Below are positions 33,797-42,553 of a stretch of DNA of 64,000 nt, piece by piece (positions within the stretch are counted from its first letter, which is position 1; every line of letters starts with the position of its first letter). The DNA comes from Terriglobia bacterium (lineage in GTDB: Bacteria > Acidobacteriota > Terriglobia > UBA7540). The stretch is from contig DASTAW010000058.1 of the NCBI GenBank assembly GCA_035712365.1, positions 1 to 64,000 of the forward strand, given 5' to 3'. Both the position numbers and the translations under genes were made by a program. The notes under the pieces were generated by a model. That model made no database searches. It had not been told where the DNA came from and was given only the letters and a program-made list of their open reading frames with translations.

Positions 33797-35059
33797 GTGC
33801 GTATGTCAGTTCTGAAGGCCGCGCCAGATCGTAAGATAGAAAGCCCCGGCAGCCCCAGCCAGGCGGCCGGGCTTCGAACCAAACCAGTGGAGGCGGCCCT
33901 TCTTACCGGCGGCACCGACAGGCACTACGCCTATGGTCTGGCCATGTCGCTGGCCTCCTCGGGAGTATGCCTCGACGTGGTCGGCGGCGCCGACATTGAC
34001 GGCCCGGAAATGCGCTCGACCTCCGGGTTGACCTATCTGAGCCTGCGGAAAGGATGGCCCCCCGGCGCCCGGCTGCCGGAGAAAATCGCGAGTTTGGCGG
34101 CTTATTACATCCGCCTGATCGCCTACGCCTGGACGGCGCGGCCAAAGATATTCCATATTTTGTGGAATAACAGGTTCGAACTCATCGATCGAACTCTGCT
34201 GATGCTTTATTACAAGTCTCTGGGGAAGAAGATTGCGTTCACGGCGCACAACGTTAATGCGGGCCGGAGAGACTCGAATGATTCGCTGCTCAACCGGCTC
34301 ACCCTGCGGGTGCAATACCGCCTTGCCGACAAAATTTTTGTCCACACGGCGAGAATGAAGCACGAATTGATCGAAAGCTTTGGCGTGCGCGAACAGGCGG
34401 TAACCGTGATACCTTATGGGATCAATAATGCCGTCCCTTGCACAAGTCTCACCCCTGCCGAAGCAAAAGAGCAACTGGGAATCAGCAAGGATGAAAAAAC
34501 AATCCTGTTCTTTGGAAATCTGCGGGCCTCCAAAGGGCTCGAGTTTCTGGTTCGCGCCTTCCAGAGAATCTCGAGCATCGACGCGCGCTACCGGCTGATC
34601 ATCGCCGGCCGCCGGTTGAAAGGATATGAAGAATACTGGGCGCAGATCGAACCTGAAATCAGTTCTCTGGTCCGCCGGGGGCGGATCACGCTCAAGGCCG
34701 ACTTCATCCCGGATGAAGAAGTGGAGTTGTATTTCAAAGCAGCGGACGTCCTGGCTCTTCCTTATACAGAAATTTTTCAAAGCGGCGTGCTCTTCCTGGG
34801 ATTAAGTTTCGGCGTCCCCGTCATTGCGACGGACGTGGGATCGCTCAGGGAGGAGATCGTCGAAGGGCGAACGGGATACGTCTGCAAACCACGAGACGCG
34901 GTTGACCTGGCCAGGGCAATCGAGACTTATTTTGAGAGTAAGCTGTTCAAAAACCTGGATAGCCGGCGAAACGAAATACAGGATTATGCGAACGCTTCCC
35001 ACTCGTGGGACTCGGTAGCGGAAATCACTCATCGGGCATATTCAAGCCTCGCAGGATAA
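33797..35059 (+). CDS. Glycosyltransferase family 4-type protein
   Basis: GT-B fold glycosyltransferase of 420 residues. The donor-binding C-terminal domain has ILFFGNLRASKGLEFLVRAF near 235-254, and the GT4 signature lies near 325-345 (LPYTEIFQSGVLFLGLSFGVPVIATDVG), with the Glu of the E-x7-E region partly altered. The GTG at 33797 has GGAGGT seven bases upstream and is preferred to ATG at 33803. It should add one sugar of the EPS repeat unit; donor and linkage are unknown. Confidence 0.9.
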   Translation: MRMSVLKAAPDRKIESPGSPSQAAGLRTKPVEAALLTGGTDRHYAYGLAMSLASSGVCLDVVGGADIDGPEMRSTSGLTYLSLRKGWPPGARLPEKIASLAAYYIRLIAYAWTARPKIFHILWNNRFELIDRTLLMLYYKSLGKKIAFTAHNVNAGRRDSNDSLLNRLTLRVQYRLADKIFVHTARMKHELIESFGVREQAVTVIPYGINNAVPCTSLTPAEAKEQLGISKDEKTILFFGNLRASKGLEFLVRAFQRISSIDARYRLIIAGRRLKGYEEYWAQIEPEISSLVRRGRITLKADFIPDEEVELYFKAADVLALPYTEIFQSGVLFLGLSFGVPVIATDVGSLREEIVEGRTGYVCKPRDAVDLARAIETYFESKLFKNLDSRRNEIQDYANASHSWDSVAEITHRAYSSLAG

Positions 35060-35296
35060 AGCCCAGTTCGGGACCCCTTGAAACGACGTTTACGATCGAG
35101 GAAGCATTGACGGAACAAGCGGATGGCTACCCTGGCTTGCCGCCGGGAGCAGCCGAATATCCCTGACCTTTTTCTGGCCGCCTGTCCAGTAGATTGGATA
35201 GCTTGCGCGTCCATATACTGTTCATGCTGCGGGAACATCTGCGAAGACTCGCATTACGCGGGTGCCCCGGTAATTAACAGAAGAGGCATAGGGAAA

Positions 35297-37138
35297 ATGG
35301 ACCGTAAACTGTCCGTATTATTTTTTGTCATCGCGATTGGGTTTCCCGTTTATGTACGAGCTCAGAGCGCAAGCGGGATTATCGCACCCAGCAGAATGAT
35401 CAACTGGAGCAACGCCGGCGTCGACGGAGGCATTCAGAATCGCACTTCCGTTTGCGCCACACTGAGCCCCGGCGCCAGCCCTTCCGAAATCAACAGCGCC
35501 ATCGCCTCCTGCGCAAGCAATGGAGTGGTTTATTTGAACGCCGGCACTTATAACCTGTCTGCAGGGATAGATTTTGGGGGTCAAAGTAACGTGACCCTTC
35601 GCGGCGCCGGTTCCGACAAAACCTTTCTCGTGTTCACGGGCGATACCGGATGCAACGGACTTGGCGCTGACATCTGTATTTCCGGCAGCAATAGCTGGCA
35701 GGGTGGGCCGCAAAATGCCGCCAGTTGGACCGCCGGATACTCCCAGGGAACAACGCAAATCACCCTGAGCAACACCAGCAACCTTCATCCCGGCTCGAGC
35801 GTTATCGTCCTGGATCAAGCGGATGACTCTTCCGATAATGGGAATCTATTTGTGTGCAGCGCCCAGGGCGTGTGCTCGACGGAGGGACCGGGAGGAGCCG
35901 GCCGTTCCAACCGCTCCCAGCAGCAGCTCGTAACGGTTACGGCGGTCAGCGGAAGTACGGTGACGATCTCCCCTGGACTCTATATGCCGAACTGGCGGGG
36001 GTCACAGAGCCCGGGAGCGTGGTGGGCGAGCCAGATCGCCTCGGGAGACGGCATCGAGGACCTTTCCATGGACCACACGAATAGCAACGACACGGCCGGG
36101 ATCGGGTTCAACAATGCCTCTAATTCCTGGGTCAGCAACGTCAGATCGATTACTCCCAACCGGAACCACGTCTGGATGTACATCGCAAGCCACATTTCGA
36201 TTCAGAACAGTTATTTCTACGGAACGAAGAACGGCTCAACCGAAAGCTACGGTGTCGAGGCCTATCAATCTTCCGATTGTCTGGTCGAAAATAACATTTT
36301 CCAGCACATCGCGAGTCCGCTGCTTCCCACCGGACCGGATGCCGGAAACGTCTATGCGTATAACTATACGATTGACGACTATTACCCCGTGTCTTCCAAT
36401 TGGATGATGGATGGATATCAGCCCCATGGCGCGGGTGAAAACATGACTCTGTTTGAGGGCAATACGGTTGATGGAGTTCGATCCGATGCCATTCACGGCA
36501 CCCGTGATTTTCTCACACTGTTCAGAAATCGTATTCTGGGATGGCAGTCCGGCTCATCGAATAACACAAAGGTAATCGGCATCGAATCGTTTAGCCGCTA
36601 TTTCAACGTCATCGGCAACGTGCTCGGGAATCCGGGGAGTCACACCCAGTACCAGGACCTCGCTCCGAGCGGCTCCAATCCCAATCAAACCATCTATGTA
36701 TTGGGATGGGGAGGCAATGATGGAACGTCAGCAAATATCCCCAACGATCCTCTGGTTGCCGCTACCCTGATGCGCTGGGGCAATTATGACGTCGCCACCG
36801 GCAACGTGCACTGGGACACGTCAGAAGTGCCGAGCAGCATTTCGCAGTTTGCCAGCGCCGTGCCCACCAGCCAGTCGCTGCCCGACTCCTTTTTCCTGTC
36901 GGGGAAGCCGGGCTGGTGGTCAACTCCCTGGGGATCTCCTCCTTGGCCTGCCATCGGCCCTGATGTAACGGGCGGCCCTGGCCCGGGCGGGCACGCGTAT
37001 GCCATTCCCGCCGAGCTTTGTTACAACAACACTTCGAAGGGCACCAACGGAGTGCTGAATTTCAGCGCCAAAAGTTGCTACTCGGCGAGTTCCGCGGCGC
37101 CCACAGCGCCCGTCAACCTCGGCGCAGTCGCTCACTGA
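35297..37138 (+). CDS. Secreted right-handed beta-helix protein (pectate-lyase-like)
   Basis: Exported protein of 613 residues: a signal peptide (about 1-23, ending VRAQS), then a parallel beta-helix with an N-terminal cap pattern (SEINSAIASCASNGVVYLNAGTYNLSAGI) and successive NVTLRGAGS, SWVSNVRSI, HISIQNSYFYG and CLVENNIFQHI coils. The fold is shared by pectate lyases, polygalacturonases and polysaccharide-modifying epimerases; catalytic residues cannot be assigned by eye. Its place inside the EPS cluster suggests trimming or modifying the polymer outside the cell. The frame opens at 35123, but the ATG at 35297 gives a proper signal peptide with GGGA just upstream. Confidence 0.85.
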   Translation: MDRKLSVLFFVIAIGFPVYVRAQSASGIIAPSRMINWSNAGVDGGIQNRTSVCATLSPGASPSEINSAIASCASNGVVYLNAGTYNLSAGIDFGGQSNVTLRGAGSDKTFLVFTGDTGCNGLGADICISGSNSWQGGPQNAASWTAGYSQGTTQITLSNTSNLHPGSSVIVLDQADDSSDNGNLFVCSAQGVCSTEGPGGAGRSNRSQQQLVTVTAVSGSTVTISPGLYMPNWRGSQSPGAWWASQIASGDGIEDLSMDHTNSNDTAGIGFNNASNSWVSNVRSITPNRNHVWMYIASHISIQNSYFYGTKNGSTESYGVEAYQSSDCLVENNIFQHIASPLLPTGPDAGNVYAYNYTIDDYYPVSSNWMMDGYQPHGAGENMTLFEGNTVDGVRSDAIHGTRDFLTLFRNRILGWQSGSSNNTKVIGIESFSRYFNVIGNVLGNPGSHTQYQDLAPSGSNPNQTIYVLGWGGNDGTSANIPNDPLVAATLMRWGNYDVATGNVHWDTSEVPSSISQFASAVPTSQSLPDSFFLSGKPGWWSTPWGSPPWPAIGPDVTGGPGPGGHAYAIPAELCYNNTSKGTNGVLNFSAKSCYSASSAAPTAPVNLGAVAH

Positions 37139-37222
37139 TGTTTTCGCAATATTAGGTCATGGCGCTGCTGAATGCTCTGAAGATTTGGGGCATTCGGCGG
37201 CGCCGCTCGCAACCAGCCTCGA

Positions 37223-38260
37223 ATGATTTACCAGATCAATCCTATTCAAGACCGGCGATGGGAAACCCTTGTCGAGAGGCATCCGTATTCCTCGATCTTC
37301 CACCGATCGGAATGGCTGGAAGCCCTTCGGCGGACGTACGGTTATACGCCGGTGGTCTATACCACCTCGGCGCCACACGAAGAATTGAGGAACAGCCTGA
37401 CGTTCTGCGGTGTAAGGAGCTGGCTGACGGGCAAACGGCTGGTTTCGCTTCCATTCTCCGACCACTGTGATCCTCTGCTGGACGAGGACGGCATGGCTCC
37501 TGCTCTGCTGGATGAGTTGTCGCGAGAGCAGAAGAGCGGCAAATTCAGCCAGGTTGAATTTCGCCCGCGCCGTGATTTTCCGGGTCTCCGTTCCGGACGG
37601 GAGCCGGGCGAGAGCTACTGCTTTCACGCCATTGATCTGGCGCGGGATGAGAAGGCCATCTACTCAGGCTTTCACAAAGACTGCGTTCAACGAAAGATCA
37701 AGCGGGCTGACAAGGAAGGGCTGAAGTACGTGGAAGGCCGGTCAATCCCGGTGCTGAGGCTGTTCTACGACCTGTTTGTGCAGTCGCGGCAGCGGCAGCG
37801 GGTCCCTCCCCAGCCGTTCCGATGGTTTCAGAACCTGGCCGAGTGCCTGGGCCCGGCGATGCAGGTGCGGGTGGCGCTGCAGGGTGAACAGGTGGCGGCA
37901 GGGATCATCACACTTCAACATCAGAAAACCATGGTCTACAAGTACGGATGTTCCGACACCCGGCTTAACAATCTGGGCGGGATGCCGTGGCTTTTCTGGA
38001 AAGCCATCCGGGAGGCCAGGGACCGCGGGCTTACCGAACTCGACCTTGGCCGCTCGGGCTGGGACAACGAAGGGCTCATCGCCTTCAAAGACCGGCTCGG
38101 CGGAAAGCGAGTTCTGCTGAACTACTGGAAATTTCCGCAGCCGGCATCGCGCCCTGGCATTCTGGGGTTGCTAAAGCGGCCGGCCGGATGGGTCCTGGGG
38201 CATACGCCGCAGCCGGTCTTTATCGCCGCAGGGCGTGTTTTGTATCGGCATTTTGGCTGA
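37223..38260 (+). CDS. FemAB-like GNAT acyltransferase, second copy
   Basis: Protein of 345 residues of the FemAB/BioF2-like GNAT group found in EPS clusters (often annotated as PEP-CTERM/XrtA-associated FemAB). The N-terminal part has PYSSIFHRSEWLEALRRTYGY (about 21-41). The core has FHKDCVQRKIKRADKEGLKY near 150-170 and the C-terminal GNAT has MPWLFWKAIREARDRGLTELDLGRSGWDNEGLIAFKDRLGG near 253-293. No exosortase or PEP-CTERM protein is present in the window. Substrate unknown; amide-linked decoration of the polymer is a reasonable guess. Confidence 0.82.
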   Translation: MIYQINPIQDRRWETLVERHPYSSIFHRSEWLEALRRTYGYTPVVYTTSAPHEELRNSLTFCGVRSWLTGKRLVSLPFSDHCDPLLDEDGMAPALLDELSREQKSGKFSQVEFRPRRDFPGLRSGREPGESYCFHAIDLARDEKAIYSGFHKDCVQRKIKRADKEGLKYVEGRSIPVLRLFYDLFVQSRQRQRVPPQPFRWFQNLAECLGPAMQVRVALQGEQVAAGIITLQHQKTMVYKYGCSDTRLNNLGGMPWLFWKAIREARDRGLTELDLGRSGWDNEGLIAFKDRLGGKRVLLNYWKFPQPASRPGILGLLKRPAGWVLGHTPQPVFIAAGRVLYRHFG

Positions 38261-38417
38261 TCGTTTCTCATAAATTCTCTCACCAGGCTTTTTGGTTCCC
38301 ATTCAAATCTTCCCGAATCAATTGGCTGGCAATGTCGCCGGCCCGCCGAAATCTTTTGTGAATTACCTCAAGCGGCGGGAACAAGCCCAGGCCGGAGTTC
38401 CAGCGGCAGGAGTAAGA

Positions 38418-40106
38418 ATGCGAAAGTACATCCGATTCATCGACGGGTTCAGAAGGTTCCATAAGGTCCGCATGGGACCCGAGGAGGCGATCGCGCTTGC
38501 GCGAACGTCCCTTCAGCAACGGGTTGCAGCGCGTGAAGAGAATTTCCTGAAATTCATTGAGAAGGGGATTTTCCGGTATCCCGCCAGCCCTTACCGGCAC
38601 TTGCTGGGACCGAGGAAGATCACCTTTGACGACCTTCGCGCTTGGGTCGGAAGAGACGGACTTGAAGCGGCCCTTCGCCGGCTCGAAGCGGAAGGCGTTT
38701 ACTTCACCGTCGATGAATTCAAGGGCCGAGTGCCGGTCCGCCGCAACGGGGTCTCGTTCCAATGCAATGAAAGGATGTTTGACAACCCGTTTGTCGCGGA
38801 GTCTTACGAAGTGCGGAGCGGCGCAACCCGCAGCGCCGGCACGAGGGTCCGGATTGACTTTGACTACCTTCACCAGCGGTCGCTTTACGACGCCCTTTTG
38901 CTGGACGTTCATGGCTGCCTGACGGCCCCGGTGGCCAACTGGTTTCCGGTTTTTCCCGGCGCGCCCGGCATCAATTCCAGCCTGAGGTATGCGCACATCG
39001 GGAACCCAGTCCGGAAATGGTTTTCGCAGGTTGATGAAGACAAGTTACAGCTGAGCTGGGAACGGAGCTGGGGCAAGAAGATGATTTACCTGCTCAGCCG
39101 CATCTACGGAAACCCGCTGGCCCCTGCCGTCTATGTTGACCTTCATCACGCCGAGACAGTGGCACGATGGGCGTCACGCATGCTCGAGGAACATCCGCGC
39201 TGCGTTGTCTATACGTTTGCGGCCTCGGCGGCGCGGATTTGCATGGCAGCCTCCGACTTGAACTTGAACCTCAAGGGCGCCAGGTTCCTCGTCACGGGCG
39301 AGCCTCTCACACCGCACAAGAAGAAGGAAATCGAGGCCATGGGGGCGCATGCGGTGCCAGTTTACGGAATTTCAGAAGCCGGCGTGATTGCCGCGGGATG
39401 CAACGAATCGTATCAGGCAAGCGATCACTGCCATCTCTACGAGGACACCACGGCCATCATTCCTCACCAGTGCCGCGTTCCGTACTCGGACTCGACGGTG
39501 GACTCGTATCTTTTCACCAACATCCTCTATGAGTCGCCGAAGATGCTGCTGAACGTGGATATGGGAGACTACGGGGACGTTGACACCGGGCCGTGCGCCT
39601 GTGGATTTGGCCAGCTCGGCTTCAGGACGCACCTGTCGAACATCCGAAGCTATGAAAAGCTTACGGGAGAGGGAGTGACGTTCGTCAACACGGATTTCGT
39701 ATGGATCATCGAAAGCAAACTGCCCGAAGCTTTTGGCGGGAAGAGCACGGACTACCAGTTAGTTGAGGGCGAAAACCAAAACGGAATCCCCCATCTGCGC
39801 CTGCTGATCAGCCCCCGCGTCGGAACCATCAATGAAAGCGAGGTGGTAAAGACTTTCCTTCGGTTTCTGCGGCACGCCGAGGACCGTCTCTGGGCGCAGT
39901 CCGGCACCCAGATGTGGTCTCAGTCTGGAATGATTCGGGTGACTCGTCAAATTCCAATGCCTACGGCGAGTGGAAAAATCCTGCCTTTCTATTCTCTAAA
40001 ACCTGCACAGAAGACGCACAACGCAACAGGAGGAGTGTATGGCATTTCCAGCAACCAGAATGAGGAGACTCCGGCAGAACGGGACGTTCAGGCGGCTCGT
40101 TCGTGA
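38418..40106 (+). CDS. PaaK/CapK-like adenylate-forming enzyme
   Basis: ANL-superfamily protein of 562 residues related to phenylacetate-CoA ligase and CapK. Visible motifs are the LLDVHGCLTAPVANWF region near 167-182, YGISEAGVIAAGCNESYQ near 315-332, LNVDMGDYGDVDTGPCACG near 377-395 and a C-terminal PTASGKILPFYSLK, where the Lys fits the A10 position. CapK-type members activate acyl groups for polysaccharide modification. AGGAG five bases upstream supports the ATG at 38418. The last 68 bases overlap hemB, longer than usual, and the final 20 residues past PFYSLK look like an extension into hemB after loss of an earlier stop. Confidence 0.85.
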   Translation: MRKYIRFIDGFRRFHKVRMGPEEAIALARTSLQQRVAAREENFLKFIEKGIFRYPASPYRHLLGPRKITFDDLRAWVGRDGLEAALRRLEAEGVYFTVDEFKGRVPVRRNGVSFQCNERMFDNPFVAESYEVRSGATRSAGTRVRIDFDYLHQRSLYDALLLDVHGCLTAPVANWFPVFPGAPGINSSLRYAHIGNPVRKWFSQVDEDKLQLSWERSWGKKMIYLLSRIYGNPLAPAVYVDLHHAETVARWASRMLEEHPRCVVYTFAASAARICMAASDLNLNLKGARFLVTGEPLTPHKKKEIEAMGAHAVPVYGISEAGVIAAGCNESYQASDHCHLYEDTTAIIPHQCRVPYSDSTVDSYLFTNILYESPKMLLNVDMGDYGDVDTGPCACGFGQLGFRTHLSNIRSYEKLTGEGVTFVNTDFVWIIESKLPEAFGGKSTDYQLVEGENQNGIPHLRLLISPRVGTINESEVVKTFLRFLRHAEDRLWAQSGTQMWSQSGMIRVTRQIPMPTASGKILPFYSLKPAQKTHNATGGVYGISSNQNEETPAERDVQAARS

Positions 40107-41043
40107 AGCGACGCTGGCGGTCGACGATCTGCTTCAGCCGTTTTTCGTGGTGCCAGGCCACGGAATCAAGCAGGAGATCAGTTCGCTGCCGGGAAACTAT
40201 CATCTCTCCATCGATTGCCTGGTGGAGGAAGCCCGGAGAGCGCAGGCCCTGGGCGTGCCCGCGCTTCTGCTCTTCGGCGTTCCCGACGCGGCCGATAAGG
40301 ACCTGAACGCCACCGGGGCATACTCTCCCCGTGGCATTGTCCAGGAAGCTGTCAGGGCCGTGAAGCGGAGCGTTCCGGACATCCTGGTGACCACCGACGT
40401 GTGCCTGTGCGAATACACGCCGCACAGCCACTGCGGAATTCTTGAGAACGGCTATCTGGTGAACGACAAGTCGCTGGAACTGCTGGCCAAAACGGCCGTT
40501 TCGCATGCCGAGGCGGGTTCGGACATGGTTGCGCCCGCCGCCATGCTCGATGGCCAGATCGGCGCCATGCGCCAGGCCCTCGATGCCAACGGCTTCGAGA
40601 ATCTGCCCATCATGGCCTATTCGGCAAAGTTTGCGTCCAAGCTCTACGACCCGTTCTTCAAAGAGGGAACGCAATCCGCGCTGGCCAAAGGCGACAAGAA
40701 GACGCACCAGATGCCCGTCTTCAACTCCAACGAAGCCATGCGTGAAATCGCCCTGGACATCGAGGAAGGCGCGGACATCATTATGGTGAAGCCGGCGCTC
40801 TTTTATCTCGACGTTGTTTATCGCGCCAAGCAGCAGTTCCAGATGCCGCTGGCCGTTTACAACGTGAGCGGCGAGTGCGCCATGATCGACGCCGCAGCGC
40901 GGATGGGACGCCTCGACCGGAACAGGATCATGTTCGAGGCCCTGGCCTGCATGAAGCGCGCCGGCGCCGACGTCATCATCACCTACGCTGCCGTGCAGGT
41001 GGCGCAATGCCTGAATGGCAGGCAGCTTTGCATCGCCGCTTAA
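40039..41043 (+). CDS. hemB: Delta-aminolevulinic acid dehydratase (porphobilinogen synthase)
   Basis: Condenses two 5-aminolevulinate molecules to porphobilinogen in tetrapyrrole synthesis; cytoplasmic, 334 residues. Active-site lysines are K197 (YSAKFASKLYDPF) and K251 (IMVKPAL). The metal-site cysteines C122, C124 and C132 (VCLCEYTPHSHCG) indicate a zinc-type enzyme. GGAGGAG precedes the ATG. It starts inside the 3' end of the PaaK-like gene. Its TAA stop is the first triplet of a dispersed repeat, which also covers the following gap. hemA lies 229 bases downstream, so the pair is probably co-transcribed. A haem gene inside an EPS cluster is unusual. Confidence 0.97.
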   Translation: MAFPATRMRRLRQNGTFRRLVREATLAVDDLLQPFFVVPGHGIKQEISSLPGNYHLSIDCLVEEARRAQALGVPALLLFGVPDAADKDLNATGAYSPRGIVQEAVRAVKRSVPDILVTTDVCLCEYTPHSHCGILENGYLVNDKSLELLAKTAVSHAEAGSDMVAPAAMLDGQIGAMRQALDANGFENLPIMAYSAKFASKLYDPFFKEGTQSALAKGDKKTHQMPVFNSNEAMREIALDIEEGADIIMVKPALFYLDVVYRAKQQFQMPLAVYNVSGECAMIDAAARMGRLDRNRIMFEALACMKRAGADVIITYAAVQVAQCLNGRQLCIAA

Positions 41044-41147
41044 TGAGGATTGCATAATCGAGTGAAGGACTTCCGTAGCGCCGGCCCCGCCAAGCGGGAC
41101 CGGCCCTGAAAATTGCCGCCGGGACGGCGGCGCTACAATCGAGCTTG
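41041..41147 (+). repeat. Dispersed repeat, copy 1 (right end missing)
   Basis: Begins TAATGAGGATTGCATAAT at the hemB stop codon, continues with GTAGCGCCGG, an inner hairpin around GGGACCGGCC, and CGGCGCTACA, then diverges after about 41147. The right terminal repeat seen in copy 2 (49146-49277) is absent. Copies 1 and 2 are near-identical over about 100 bases and also share CGCT before the TAA. Confidence 0.85.
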
Positions 41148-41272
41148 TGTCTGACCGGCCCCGCCGGATGCTGCGCGGCGCTCCACACTCTCAGCCCAAC
41201 AAGGATTTACCGCAGGACCCTTTGGGACCGGGGTGAAGATTCAGGTCCAAAAACCGGGAGGGCAATTCTGAG

Positions 41273-42553
41273 ATGGAAATTGTCGTCGTTGGACTCAATC
41301 ACAAAACAGCTAGCGTCCAATTGCGCGAGCGAATGTCCTTTAACCAGGAACAGGCGTGCGAAGTCTCGTCGCAAATCCTGTCACGCGGATTGCTGAACGA
41401 GACCCTCGTGCTTTCCACCTGCAATCGCACGGAAGTGTATGGCGTTCCCAGCCGATGGACCGGGAGCCGGACCGACCTGTTGGAAAGCTTCCTGATGGAC
41501 TACCGCAAGCTGCCGCCTGGCGAGGTGAAAGGCGCCCTTTACCGGCACACCGACCGGGCTGCCGTGCGGCACATCTATCGCGTTGCTTCAGGTCTGGACT
41601 CGATGATGCTGGGGGAATCTGAAATTCTGGGTCAGGTGCGCTCGGCCTACGCCAGCGCCCACGAGCTGGGCGCCACGGGCCGCGTCCTCAACCGCCTGTT
41701 CCAGTCCGCTATCGAAGTGGGCAGGCGCGTTCGCACCGGTACGGGGATTGGCGTGCATCCCATGTCGGTGGCGTTTGCCGGAGTGAAGCTTGCCGAGAAA
41801 ACGCTGTCGTCGCTCAAGGACCGGCGAGCCATGATTCTGGGGGCCGGTATCACCAGCGAAAAGGTCCTTCGGCACCTGTGCGACCGCGGAATGCAGCAGA
41901 TACGAGTCCTGAATCGCAGGGCCGAACGCGCCGAGGTCCTGGTGGCCCGTTATGGAGGCGAGGTGGCGCCATGGGAGGACCTCCAGCAGAACCTGTCCTG
42001 GCCGGACCTGGTGGTGGCATCCGTAGCCAGTTCTGCGCCCGTGCTGACGCTGGAAATCCTCGAACAGGCCATGGCCAGACGGAAGCACCGGCCGCTGATG
42101 CTGATGGACCTGGGCGTCCCGCGCAACGTCGCGCCCGAGGTCGCCGGCCTGAAGAATGTTTCCCTCTACAACATCGACGACCTCAAAGAGATGGTTTTGC
42201 TGAACCTGAAGGCCCGTGAGCAGGAGATTCCGCGCGCTGAGGCGATTGTGGATGAGCAGATTGAAAATTTCACGCGCTGGCAGGCCGGGGTATCAGCGTG
42301 TTCCATTGTGCGGGACCTTCGCGCCGGCCCGCAAATTGACCGCGAAACATTCCTGCGGAAGCATCTGGACGCGATGTCTCATTACTCTGACCAGGAACGG
42401 GCTTATGTGATGGAACTGTTGAAGAAGTTTCTCGGCGGCGCCACTCCCGAAGATGGCGGCAATGGGCACGCAGACCTCGAGATGTGGAGCAAGGTCCGGG
42501 CGTTGAGCGCCTTCTGTACCCATTTTGATCAAGAGCTTCCGAGGCGAGGATGA
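41273..42553 (+). CDS. hemA: Glutamyl-tRNA reductase
   Basis: First committed enzyme of C5-pathway tetrapyrrole synthesis: reduces glutamyl-tRNA to glutamate-1-semialdehyde. It has 426 residues, the normal length. The N-terminal catalytic domain has GLNHKTASV (7-15) and the nucleophile C50 in STCNRTEVYG. The MMLGESEILGQVR segment near 105-117, a Rossmann domain (about 170-300) and a C-terminal dimerisation helix (about 310-415) follow. It overlaps the UbiD-like gene by 4 bases. No hemC, hemD or hemL is near; these would have to lie elsewhere. Confidence 0.97.
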   Translation: MEIVVVGLNHKTASVQLRERMSFNQEQACEVSSQILSRGLLNETLVLSTCNRTEVYGVPSRWTGSRTDLLESFLMDYRKLPPGEVKGALYRHTDRAAVRHIYRVASGLDSMMLGESEILGQVRSAYASAHELGATGRVLNRLFQSAIEVGRRVRTGTGIGVHPMSVAFAGVKLAEKTLSSLKDRRAMILGAGITSEKVLRHLCDRGMQQIRVLNRRAERAEVLVARYGGEVAPWEDLQQNLSWPDLVVASVASSAPVLTLEILEQAMARRKHRPLMLMDLGVPRNVAPEVAGLKNVSLYNIDDLKEMVLLNLKAREQEIPRAEAIVDEQIENFTRWQAGVSACSIVRDLRAGPQIDRETFLRKHLDAMSHYSDQERAYVMELLKKFLGGATPEDGGNGHADLEMWSKVRALSAFCTHFDQELPRRG

